A DNA stretch of 10,420 nucleotides from Cyclostephanos tholiformis (GCA_036939975.1 JALLPB010001288.1:1-10420); one strand, 5' to 3'; counted from the first letter of the stretch, positions 1 to 7,936 are shown. Notes: generated by a model not told the origin, from the sequence alone. A program made the numbers and translations.

Positions 1-345
1 CCCGGACCCCCCCCCCCCCCCCCCACCTGCACACCCCTACGCGTCACCCCAAGTCGACCGAGGACTACGAATCCCGAACTTGCCGCACGTGGGGTTCAAC
101 ACCCTAAGTGATTTGCGCGACTCACTTCCAGAGGTAGAAAAACCCCACCCCCCCCCCTGCGCCCTTGCGTATGGAGATCGGGGAGGTTGCGATGATGATG
201 TTGAATGCCAGTCCGTTGTGCCCAGAAGAAGAGAGCCATTTCATTTTTCCTTCGGTCTGGCCTTGGTGCCGTCAAAGACAAGATTCGCCGCAATCTGCAT
301 GCATCCACTTTTTATGTTAGAGAGAGATACGAACAACATCCCTCC
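1..345. other. 5' flank of VTC1-like gene with poly-C tract
   Basis: There is no supportable gene here. The stretch opens with an uninterrupted run of 18 C (7-24) and has a shorter C-run near 150-157. A start codon at 205 lies in frame with the VTC1-like gene and would add 47 residues. Those residues resemble neither a VTC1 N-terminus nor a targeting signal, so this region is read as promoter plus 5' leader of the gene starting at 346. A purine-rich AGAGAGAGATA stretch lies about 25 bp upstream of that start. I see no clear TATA box. Confidence 0.5.
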
Positions 346-907
346 ATGACGTCCGAAACGACCCCCCTAGTCTCGTCCAGGAAAGACGACGAGGACGTCG
401 ACTACATGCCAAATGGCGCCGTGGCCGAGGAATTCAATCCCCGTCCGGTATTCGGCCGTGGTATCAACAACAACAAATACGGCGGCGGACCGCCGCCCCC
501 CGGCCCTCCCCCCCCGTCGTCTACGTGGACGACGAGGGATGGACTGCATAATCGTCATCACAGGATGAAGCAACCGTCCGTCGGCGGCGGTTTCATCGAT
601 TACGTCGTGGATTCGTTGAAGCCGAGCTTCGCCCCCCCCCCGACCGCGCCCACGGGACCTGGGGACGTTGGGATCGGCACCCTCCTCATCCCACGGAAGG
701 CGCCCATCAAGGTCGAACCCAAGGTCCACTTGGCCAACGAGAGGACTTTCCTCGCGTGGTTGTCCATCATCACCATACTCACGAACGCGAGCGGATTGAT
801 ACTAGCCTACGGTGACGATGGCGAAATCGCCACTCAGTTATACGGATTGGTATTACTCCCCGTTTCGGTGGCATTTTTATTTTACACCCTTTGGAAATGT
901 GAGTACA

Positions 908-939
<32 letters not shown>

Positions 940-1230
940 TTCCGCCCCCCATCCCTCTCTCCTCATTGTCGACGGTCTCTTGCACATTGATCTTATATTA
1001 TAATCTTCTTTCACTATTTTTTGGTGTTCTATTTTCTTCACTCGAAAAAAAAAAAAAACATCTCCCCCAAAAAACCAGATGTGAGGAGATCGCAAATGAT
1101 AAAAAATCGCCAGCCCGGGCCGTTCGTGGATTACGTTGGCCCAGTTACGATTACAACGATTTTGATTGTAACCATAATCGCGCAATTCACTATGAAGATG
1201 CATTCGCTCCATCATCACAAGTACAAATAA
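346..1230 (+). CDS. VTC1: VTC1-like vacuolar transporter chaperone (DUF202), two exons
   Basis: The exons are 346-898 and 1079-1230, joined across a 180-bp GT-AG intron, and give 234 residues. Residues 1-120 are a Pro/Gly-rich, low-complexity cytosolic tail. From about residue 122 the protein reads as a DUF202 domain: VEPKVHLANERTFLAWL at 122-138 closely matches the conserved VTC1 segment. Membrane helices follow at about 135-155, 165-184 and 204-221, with the conserved basic loop (VRRSQ...QPGPFVDYVGP) before the third. VTC1 is the small membrane subunit of the vacuolar (acidocalcisome) VTC complex, in which VTC4 makes polyphosphate from ATP and moves it into the lumen. No SPX or polymerase domain is present, so this is the channel-forming accessory subunit. 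The start at 346 is chosen because MTSETTPLV resembles the short N-terminus of other VTC1 proteins, and ETTPLV is close to the acidic dileucine signal used for diatom tonoplast sorting. The spliced codon 898+1079-1080 (Tyr185) restores the family sequence across the junction. Confidence 0.88.
899..1078 (+). other. Intron of VTC1-like gene with a C29 homopolymer
   Basis: The donor is AAAT|GTGAGT and the acceptor is AACCAG|AT, in phase 1. Splicing joins the second and third membrane segments and reproduces the VTC1 loop, which strongly supports both sites. Just after the donor the intron carries 29 consecutive C (911-939), and further on a 14-A run (about 1045-1058). The exact lengths of both runs may be unreliable in the assembly but do not affect the protein. 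Confidence 0.85.
911..939 (+). repeat. C29 homopolymer in VTC1-like intron
   Basis: Twenty-nine consecutive C, 13 bases into the intron, and one of several very long C or G runs in the left 6 kb of the window. Its length is probably variable or imprecisely assembled. Confidence 0.9.
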
Positions 1231-1784
1231 ACAAATTCAGTATCGTCCCTTCCGGTGATTCGAGACTCGATATTCCGTCTCCCTCCCTCTCGGGCTATCA
1301 TTCGTGTGCATCGATCAGGCGAATCAGGCAAGCGATGGGGAAGAGGGATGGTGGCCGGTGTAAATACAATAGGATATGCCGTTTCCTCCCGAATGCTGAA
1401 ATTAGGCCGACTTTCGCGCCTTGACGGGCGTGCCGCCCCGCCTTTAGCGGTGGTTTATGTGGGATCGAATCCCACCGAATACGACCGTCATTCATCTCCG
1501 GCCGACGGAAATCGACAATTCGTGCCCATGGAATCGTGTCTTCGGTGGTGTAACGTAAAAATCAAAAACATCATTTACACTGTATATATATATGATCACA
1601 ATGTACTCTGGAACCACGAATGATGAGTATAACTTCTTTGACGGGCGACGAAGCACATCGTAGCAGGCCAGCCATAATTCACAATATCAACCGATCGTAG
1701 GAATTATTTACTATTACACGAAACAAGATACAATCGATCGTCCCAACAAAACCATCGCGCGTATCCTTCTCACACTGATAACCC
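1231..1784. other. Convergent intergenic region, VTC1-like / MetRS 3' ends
   Basis: This region separates the 3' ends of two genes that face each other. No protein with recognisable features is seen on either strand. An AATAAA overlaps the VTC1-like stop codon (1226-1231) and could serve as a poly(A) signal. The stretch also contains a perfect hairpin resembling a tRNA T-arm (1459-1475), a TA-repeat near 1580-1593, and two copies of TTGACGGGCG (about 1421 and 1638). No terminator or RNA gene can be assigned with confidence. Confidence 0.5.
1459..1475 (+). other. T-arm-like hairpin (GTGGG-ATCGAAT-CCCAC)
   Basis: A perfect 5-bp stem closes a 7-base loop ATCGAAT, the geometry of a tRNA TΨC arm carrying A54. 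Initiator tRNAs have this base. No matching 5' acceptor strand, D-arm or anticodon arm could be found within 110 bases upstream, so this is not called a tRNA. It may be a tRNA remnant, a 3'-UTR hairpin or chance. Confidence 0.3.
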
Positions 1785-3761
1785 TCATACTGCCGCGGCG
1801 ACTGGCACCTCGAACCTCGGGAAGACCGCCGTCGGCTTGATCACCTCCCTCCCCAACTTGATCTCGCATCCCGCCGTGTCCAAATGCGAAAAGTCGCGTT
1901 CGTCCTTCGGCACCCCCAGCTGATCGAGTATTACGTTCGACGACGTCGGCATCAGGGGCTGATACAGTATCGCGACGTGTCTCATCACCTCCATGAGCAC
2001 GTACAATACCGTATTCATCCTACTTACGTCGGTCTTCTTGAGTACCCACGGTGCCTGGACGTCGATGTACCTGTTCGCGTCCCAAACCATCGATATCATG
2101 TGCTGCACGTACCTGTCGATCGACTGATTCGATATGGCCTCCCCCGTGCGCATGCGCAACGACCTCGCCGTCGATAGGATAGCCTCGTCATCTTCCGTGA
2201 GCGGTCCGATTTCGGCGGGGGTGGCGCCGCCGCAATTCTTGTACACCAACGTCATGATGCGCTGATTGAGATTACCCAGCTCGTTCGATAAATTGGCGTT
2301 CACCTTGTATATCAACCTCTCGTCCGAGAAGTCGCCGTCGTTCCCGAACGTGACCTCCGACATGAGGAAGAATCGGGTAGGATCGACGCCGTACTTATTC
2401 ACGAGCTCGACCGGATCGATGACATTGCCCAGGGACTTGGATATCTTCTCGCCGTCCTTCGTCCACCATCCGTGTGCGAATATACGCCTTGGCAACGGCA
2501 GGCCGGCCGCCATTAGGAACGCCGGCCAGTACACGGCGTGGAATCGCAATATGTCCTTCCCCACGACGTGTAGGGACGCCGGCCAATATTTGTCGTAATA
2601 CGATCCCGGATCCGTCTCCTCGGGATAGCCCAGTGCGCTAATGTAATTCGCCAATGCGTCGATCCACACGTACATGACGTGACCTTCGTCGTCCGGCACC
2701 TTCACCCCCCAATCGAACGTGGTCCTGCTTATGCTCAAATCCCTCAAACCACCCCTAACGAAGGATACGACCTCGTTCCTCCTGGATTCCGGCGCGATGA
2801 AATCTGGATGATCCTCGTAATGCTCCAACAACCGATCGGTATATTCCGACAATCGGAAGAAGTACGAGTCCTCCTTCTTCACCCACGACACCTCCGCGCC
2901 CGTGGGCGCCCTCCCGTCCACGAGCTCCGACTCGTTGTAATAGCACTCGTCCCGCACCGAGTACCACCCCTCGTAACTTCCGAGGTATATCGCGCCGGCA
3001 TCGCGAAGCTCCCTCCACAGGTGTCGTACCGCGCCCTTGTGATGATCCTCCGTCGTTCGTACGAATCCGTCGTTGCTAATGTTCATCAGGCCGAGGAGGT
3101 CGCGGAAGGCGCGGGACACGCCGTCGCAGAATTCGAGCGGTTCCACGCCCGCCCCCCGCGCCGTGGCCTCGACCTTCTGCCCGTGTTCGTCGGTGCCGGT
3201 GAGGAGGTGCACGTCCCGTCCGGAGTGGCGCATGTACCGCGCGATTACGTCGCACGCGAGGCTCGTGTACGCGTGTCCTATGTGGGGTTTGTCGTTGACG
3301 TAATATATCGGCGTGGTGATGCCGTAGGGGGAAAGACCGTCGTCGAAGGGGGTGGGGGGGGTGCCCGACGTCGACGTCGATGTCGATGTCGATGTCGACG
3401 CGACGGGGGACGACGATCCAGGCACCGTCCCCCCCGTCGACGTCGTTCCCCCGTCGCGGTCGGCCGACGACGTCGGAATGGAGAAGAGTCGCGTGGACGA
3501 ATACGACGACGACGACGACGACGAAGAAGAAGAAGGAAATGATGACGTACGCGAATGACGACGACGGGTATGAAATTCTCGATCGAGGAGGATCGGGGAG
3601 GAGGATGACATCGCCACCCCCGATGAGGAGGAGGGGTCAACGATGACGACGACGGCGCGATGACGATGACGACGACCATGGACCGCGAAGGCGCGGGCGA
3701 CCGATGGCGCCCGGGCGGCGAGGAGTAGGGCAAGCGTCATGCCGTTCACCCGCATCTTCAT
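1785..3761 (-). CDS. Organellar (plastid-targeted) methionyl-tRNA synthetase
   Basis: This single-exon gene encodes 658 residues. The enzyme charges tRNA-Met with methionine using ATP (EC 6.1.1.10). The class I catalytic core starts near residue 145. The HIGH signature is at 160-163 and the KMSKS loop appears as KISKS at 439-443. Other MetRS hallmarks are TGTDEHGQK, YVWIDAL and VGKDILRFHA, and the helical anticodon-binding domain includes the Trp of APWVLKK. The connective segment (GWYSVRDECYYNESEL) lacks CxxC pairs, so this is the zinc-less bacterial/organellar type. There is no C-terminal tRNA-binding (EMAP/Trbp111) domain. The N-terminal 140 residues are an extension. Residues 1-24 form a signal peptide with hydrophobic core TLALLLAARA, predicted to be cut at ARA|F25, and an Arg/Ser-rich transit-like region follows. 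Phe at +1 is the rule for diatom plastid import. Poly-Ser and Ser-Thr repeats fill 72-132. Met3, Met8 and Met51 are alternative starts. Met51 would remove the signal peptide and could give a mitochondrial form. Confidence 0.93.
   Translation of the reverse strand: MKMRVNGMTLALLLAARAPSVARAFAVHGRRHRHRAVVVIVDPSSSSGVAMSSSSPILLDREFHTRRRHSRTSSFPSSSSSSSSSSYSSTRLFSIPTSSADRDGGTTSTGGTVPGSSSPVASTSTSTSTSTSGTPPTPFDDGLSPYGITTPIYYVNDKPHIGHAYTSLACDVIARYMRHSGRDVHLLTGTDEHGQKVEATARGAGVEPLEFCDGVSRAFRDLLGLMNISNDGFVRTTEDHHKGAVRHLWRELRDAGAIYLGSYEGWYSVRDECYYNESELVDGRAPTGAEVSWVKKEDSYFFRLSEYTDRLLEHYEDHPDFIAPESRRNEVVSFVRGGLRDLSISRTTFDWGVKVPDDEGHVMYVWIDALANYISALGYPEETDPGSYYDKYWPASLHVVGKDILRFHAVYWPAFLMAAGLPLPRRIFAHGWWTKDGEKISKSLGNVIDPVELVNKYGVDPTRFFLMSEVTFGNDGDFSDERLIYKVNANLSNELGNLNQRIMTLVYKNCGGATPAEIGPLTEDDEAILSTARSLRMRTGEAISNQSIDRYVQHMISMVWDANRYIDVQAPWVLKKTDVSRMNTVLYVLMEVMRHVAILYQPLMPTSSNVILDQLGVPKDERDFSHLDTAGCEIKLGREVIKPTAVFPRFEVPVAAAV
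3369..3400. repeat. GTCGAY microsatellite within MetRS presequence
   Basis: A short hexamer-type tandem repeat, variants of GTCGAC/GTCGAT. Read on the minus strand it encodes the alternating Ser-Thr segment (about residues 122-132) of the MetRS N-terminal extension. Multiples of three keep the frame open. It lies in the linker before the catalytic core, so length variation should be tolerated. Confidence 0.7.
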
Positions 3762-3848
3762 TCATTTATATGTTGTGTATGTCGTTATGACGTTTTGTCG
3801 AATCGAACCTCAGGGCTTTTTTTTGGCGTTGTTTTTTGCTACCTCTAC

Positions 3849-3860
3849 CTACCTAGGTAG
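3849..3860. repeat. 12-bp palindrome CTACCTAGGTAG
   Basis: This is a perfect palindrome, preceded by another CTAC unit so that CTACCTACCTAGGTAG reads through. The same TAGGTAG core recurs about 230 bp away in the same intergenic region. A dimeric transcription-factor site is conceivable, but nothing in the sequence proves it. Confidence 0.45.
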
Positions 3861-4087
3861 TACGATGTGGAGACAAGAAGTACTTACCATACTACCACAC
3901 ACTGGAAAAAAAATCTCTTCGGCTGGTGGCAGGCCGGCGTGGCGTGTGCGTCAGCGGGATTAGCGGGACTCGACCCGCCAAATTTTGAACTCCCAATCCA
4001 ACCGACCCCTCGAAAAACGTATCGTAACAGACACACCAAAAGAGAGAGAAACATTTTTTTTTGTCATTGTCATGTCACCTGAAAGAG

Positions 4088-4106
4088 CTAGGTAGGTAGT
4101 AGGTAG
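4088..4106. repeat. TAGGTAG repeat cluster
   Basis: Three overlapping or adjacent GGTAG units, bounded by AGCTA on the left and TAGCT on the right, so the outer ends form an inverted repeat. The core is shared with the palindrome at 3849-3860. It lies roughly midway between the two divergent start codons. Confidence 0.45.
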
Positions 4107-4348
4107 CTGGGCTTCTTCTGTGATGATGGAATAGTTCCGTCCATTCTACTACTAGTACCAATAGTGTAGCACATGCCATCATTCTACGCCGCACCAAAGC
4201 GTCTCATCCTCCTCCTCCTCCTCCTCCCATGCTAGGGTGCATCGACGGTACGACGGAGAACAATCATTATATTATATCGGCCATAATTGGTGATTATTAC
4301 ACATCGACTTGTCTCAAACTTTTGCCATTTATCGGGCCCAGGGGTTGA

Positions 4349-4372
4349 GGGAGGGAGGGAGGGAGGGAGGGG
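4349..4372 (+). repeat. G-quadruplex-forming GGGA repeat
   Basis: Six successive runs of three or four G separated by single A bases. This fits the consensus for a very stable intramolecular G-quadruplex with one-base loops. It is on the coding strand of the kinase gene, about 125 bp upstream of its ATG, so it may fall in the promoter or the 5' leader RNA. Confidence 0.7.
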
Positions 4373-4496
4373 AAGTAAACAATCGAAACCAACCTCGCAC
4401 CACCTCTCCAATAAAGCACGAAAAAGAGAGATCACGAGGGATTAGAAACGAGTTAGGGAGAGGAAGAGAGATTTGTCGCCCACCCTCATATATATT

Positions 4497-7400
4497 ATGA
4501 GTCCACCGCCGGAGCCGTCGTCTTCGTCCTCGTCGCCCGATGCCGTCGACGCGAACCACCTCCTACTTACGAAGGTCGACCCACGACGGCTCGCCGTCCT
4601 CTCCACGAGGATGCGAGGCGATGCCATGGGCGGCATCGATTCTTCCACCTTCGAATCGCCGTCGTCGTTGTCCTTCTCCTCCCGGGGGGTCGGGGGAACC
4701 GTCGCCAGGTGCGTCGTCTCTCCGCCCCTGCTCGTGCCGCCCCCGCGCTCCTCCTCGTCCTCGTCGTCCTCCTCCTCGGGGGGGGAGGGGGGGGGAGACG
4801 TCGTCGCACCGTCGGCATCGGTCGACGACTACTCCACCCCGATGGCGTCCCCCCCGCTCGCACCCCCCCCGGATGGCGAGGATCACGTAGGAGAAGAAGG
4901 CGAAGAAGGAGAAGTCGACGAAGGCGAAGACGATGACGACGATCGCGGCGGCGGCGGTGGCGGCGGCGACGTCGTCGGCGATATTTCGCACTCATCGTGC
5001 CAGACTGTGCATCGCGCGAACGTGACGCCGGGCGGATGCGGCGTAGACGCGGAGTCGACGAAGACGACGGTGGCGCCCGCTTCCACGACCGCGACCGACG
5101 CTGATGTCGTCGGCGGGGGTGGTGGTGGTGTAGGTGGAGGAGGGGGCTCGGGGAAGGAGAAGAAGAAGAAGAAGAAGAAGGGCACACCGTCGTGGCGTCC
5201 GCCATCGGCGATCGGCGGGGGATTAGGGAGCGGGTTAGGAGGAGGAGGAGGAGGGGGGGGGGGGGTCGCCGGTCGTAGGAGGGGGACGGGGGCGCAGCAA
5301 ACATCCGCGACGGGATCGTACTCTCCCACGATGACGACGTCCGTTCCGGCATGCAAACGCGGCAACACGCCCGAGTCGTGCGGTCGACGGATCCGTACCG
5401 CGCCGCCCCCTACCCCCCCCCCCCCGGGCAATGCCACCTCGACGACGATACCGACGACTGCGACGAATGCGACGTGCGCGGGAGAATCGTCCAGGAGCGA
5501 ATCGCGGGATACCCTACACTCGTACTTCGGAACCGCGTCGACCTCGTCGAACCAGGCGGTGCATTCCAACCCGTGCCGACATCATCAGCGGGGATGGGAG
5601 CATCATCGGGATCAGCCGTCGTCTCCCCCCGCGCTTCAGGGGAGGGGGGGGGGGGGACGGCGGCATGGGAGGGGGGGGGGGGGGGGGGGGGGGGGCGGCG
5701 TAACTCGCACGTCGGGGAATCAGAGGACCCTTCACTCGTTCTTGGGCATGCTCGGGGGGGACAACAGCGGCAGTGGCGGGAGGAGACGTGCCCCGCGGGA
5801 GCATCGGCCCGCGGTGGGGGGCGTCGTCATCGAGGAGGGCGAGTGCGGTGATGCCACCGCCGCAGTCGCGACTACGGCCCCGTCGTCGTCGTCGTCGTCG
5901 TCGAGACCCCTCCCTCCCCCTTCGGACTCGTGCGCCAAGAGGAGGAAGACGTCATTGTCTTCCAAGTCCCCCCCCGCCGTCGACGTGTCGTCGTCCTCCC
6001 TGGCTGTCGTCGACGAAACGGAGCGGCGAAGGGAGGAGGTATCCCTCACCATCGAGATTGGTCAACTTCGTGACCAGATCATAGACCTGCGCGGACGTCT
6101 CGACGAGGCGAACGCGCGGAACAATGCGATACGGAACAATCAGACATTGATGGGTGCCGAGCTGCAGAGTCGGCTTAAGAGGCGGGAGGCCGAGCTCGAG
6201 GAGGAGCGGAGGACGAACGAAATTCGCATCTCCGTGGCGCATGGCGCGATGGAACGACTCGTTCGGGAGAGCAGTGAGAGGGAGGCGAGGGAGTTGCGTC
6301 AGAAACTGGCGAGCGACGGTGCGAGGCTCGGGAGGCTCACGACCTCGAGGGTCGGTGGGGTTGGCACGGGGATGATGCGATCACACCACACATCGTCGAT
6401 CGAGATGTGGGAGGATGGGCACGCCCCAATCGCGATCAGGACGAGGCGGAACGAGCTGCGGACGAGGAGGGAGGGCCTGGAGAGGCAGGGGGAGGAATTG
6501 ATGAGGGAGTTTAGGGGAATCGCGGCGGCGGGGACAACATCTTCGTCGACGGAAACCGGCGTAAGGACTAGAGGAGATTCCCTGACTGGCAGGGAAGAGT
6601 CGACCAACGCTGATGAATCTCGATATGTGGCGATGACCGACCTCGATCGCATGGAGGCAATGGAAACGATCAGGATGCATCTCGACGAGGTGAGGAAGAA
6701 AGAAATGGAACTTGACGCAGAGGAACGGGCGCTAAACGTCGAAAAGCGGAGGCATGTAAGGGCGCTGAAGCTGGTGTCGAATGAGGACTCTTCCAAATAC
6801 AGGGCTCGGCGAAAGGTAAGCTAGAACCGTCTGCCGGCGCTAGATGAAAATTCTATCCTCACGGGCTGCACTATCTCGCATCCGTCGTGTTATCCCTCCT
6901 ATTAGCTACACGATCGATATGTCCTCATGAACCTCCTGGGCAAGGGCGGCTTCTCCGAGGTGTGGCGCGCCTTCGACCTGCACGACGCGCGGCATGTCGC
7001 CGTCAAGATCCATCAGCTGGAATCGTCGTGGTCTGACGCTAAGAAAGAGAATTACACCAAGCACGTATCTCGCGAGTACGAGATCCATCGCGAGGTGCGA
7101 CATCCCCGAATAGTGAGCCTGTACGATGTGTTCGAGATCGATAACGATTCTTTCGCTACCGTCCTCGAATGCTGCGGTGGCACCGACCTGGACACGCTGC
7201 TCAAGGATAGAGGTCGATTGCCGGAGCGAGACGCGAGGGCGATACTGCTGCAGATACTCTGTGGTATGAGGTATCTAAGCGCTTCGTCAGCTGACGGAAA
7301 GCGTCAAGGGATCATTCACTACGATCTCAAGCCCGGAAACATACTGTTTGACGAACAGGGTAATGCCAAGATGTACGTGTGTCACTTGTGGTTGAATATT

Positions 7401-7936
7401 TGAAGTTGTTCGAATTGACATCTCACCTGAATACTTTTTTTTTTACATAGAACGGATTTTGGCCTGAGTAAGATAGTTGACACAGCTGATGAGGGTGATA
7501 GTATGGAATTGACGAGTCAGGGAGCCGGGACATATTGGTATTTACCTCCCGAGTGTTTTTTGATGGATCAGGATGTCAGGATAAGGTATGAAAGCCACAT
7601 AAAATCATCTCATGACTCCGTATTTGTAAACAATACCTGTTCTTCATCCTCCTCGAACCTTCTCTTCACAGTAATAAAGTCGACGTCTGGTCTATTGGAG
7701 TTATTTATTTCCAAATTTTATTTGGACGTCGTCCATTCGGTGATGGACAGTCTCAAGACCATATTTTGCGCAATCAGACGATGCTTCACGCGACTGAAGT
7801 TCACTTCCCATCCAAGCCCTCGATTACAGAGGAGGGGAAATCCTTTATTAGAGATTGTCTCACCTACGATCAAATGGATCGCCCAAATATTAGCCAACTT
7901 TGCGAACACAGCTATTTGAAGTTGGCTACATTGTAA
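4497..7936 (+). CDS. TLK: Tousled-like serine/threonine protein kinase (TLK), four exons
   Basis: The exons are 4497-6815, 6906-7372, 7451-7585 and 7672-7936, giving 1061 residues. TLKs are nuclear kinases that phosphorylate the histone chaperone ASF1 and act in chromatin assembly during DNA replication and repair. Residues 1-500 are low complexity (poly-Ser, Asp/Glu, long Gly tracts) with Lys/Arg patches. Coiled-coil segments typical of TLK dimerisation lie at about 510-605, 645-675 and 710-765, with the TLK element WEDG at 638. The kinase domain starts near 774 ([19 protein letters not shown]). It has the glycine loop at 785-792, Lys807 in VAVK, the TLK-specific HYDLKPGN at 911-918, DFG at 931-933, the activation segment [15 protein letters not shown], and ends shortly after the [12 protein letters not shown] helix and the RPFG..QSQ segment. 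All catalytic residues are present. The ATG at 4497 is the first in frame; the frame extends a further 24 bp upstream but without an ATG. Base composition falls from GC-rich (exons 1-2) to AT-richer (exons 3-4). Confidence 0.93.
5253..5695 (+). repeat. Homopolymer-rich Gly/Pro coding stretch of TLK exon 1
   Basis: The coding sequence carries 13 G (5253-5265), 13 C (5413-5425), 13 G (5644-5656) and 25 G (5671-5695) in uninterrupted runs, read as poly-Gly and poly-Pro. The frame stays open through all of them to the conserved coiled-coil region, which supports the run lengths at least modulo three. Such runs are hard to sequence and may vary between alleles. Confidence 0.75.
6816..6905 (+). other. 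TLK intron 1
   Basis: A 90-bp phase-0 intron with donor AAAG|GTAAGC and acceptor TATTAG|CTAC. An in-frame TAG at 6822 terminates the unspliced frame. Splicing joins [12 protein letters not shown] to [15 protein letters not shown], which matches the junction between coiled coil and kinase in known TLKs. A pyrimidine-rich stretch precedes the acceptor. Confidence 0.9.
7373..7450 (+). other. TLK intron 2
   Basis: A 78-bp intron with donor AAGAT|GTACGT and acceptor ACATAG|AACG, preceded by a T-rich tract. It interrupts the codon for Ile929. Splicing yields KITDFGLSK, the expected DFG motif of the kinase. Confidence 0.92.
7586..7671 (+). other. TLK intron 3
   Basis: An 86-bp intron with donor ATAAG|GTATGA and acceptor TTCACAG|TAAT, with a strong polypyrimidine tract. 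It splits the codon for Ser974. Splicing yields [13 protein letters not shown], the conserved helix F region of the TLK C-lobe. Confidence 0.92.

Larger units (their letters stand above)
3762..4496. promoter_or_regulatory. Divergent promoter region between MetRS (-) and Tousled-like kinase (+)
   Basis: The starts of two head-to-head genes are 735 bp apart, so this region must hold both promoters and leaders. It contains a 12-bp palindrome CTACCTAGGTAG (3849-3860), a related cluster of TAGGTAG units (4088-4106), a TGACGT box (3788-3793) about 30 bp upstream of the MetRS start, a (TCC)n stretch (about 4205-4227), a G-quadruplex-like GGGA repeat (4349-4372), and a purine-rich leader before the kinase start. 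CATATATATT lies immediately upstream of the kinase ATG, too close to act as that gene's TATA box. I see no protein or RNA gene in it. Confidence 0.55.

Noticed and set aside
205..345. Upstream in-frame ATG extending the VTC1-like protein by 47 residues
   Set aside because: The added segment has no resemblance to a VTC1 N-terminus or a targeting peptide, whereas the start at 346 gives an N-terminus with a tonoplast-type motif. Transcript data could still reverse this choice.
1321..1482. Full tRNA gene ending at the T-arm-like hairpin
   Set aside because: The required 5' acceptor strand (pairing with CGAATAC) is absent, and no D-arm or anticodon arm can be placed at the right distance.
3947..3987. 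GCGGG / ACTCGA / CCCGC hairpin near the MetRS promoter as a tRNA or terminator
   Set aside because: The stem is only 5 bp with a 6-base loop, the spacing does not fit a tRNA, and bacterial-type terminators are not expected here.
4088..4106. Short regular repeats as a CRISPR-like array
   Set aside because: The units are only 4-7 bp, without spacers, in a eukaryotic promoter region.
4473..4496. Eight-codon extension of the kinase frame starting at TTG
   Set aside because: A nuclear eukaryotic gene is expected to start at ATG. The first in-frame ATG is 4497.
4563..5569. Several long minus-strand and alternate-frame ORFs opposite TLK exon 1
   Set aside because: Their products are Arg/Pro/Ser low-complexity translations of the same GC-rich repeats and show no domain.
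6816..6926. Reading the kinase region as two or more separate genes because of in-frame stops
   Set aside because: Each break has proper GT and AG ends, and splicing restores conserved TLK sequence across all three junctions, so this is one intron-containing gene rather than pseudogene fragments.
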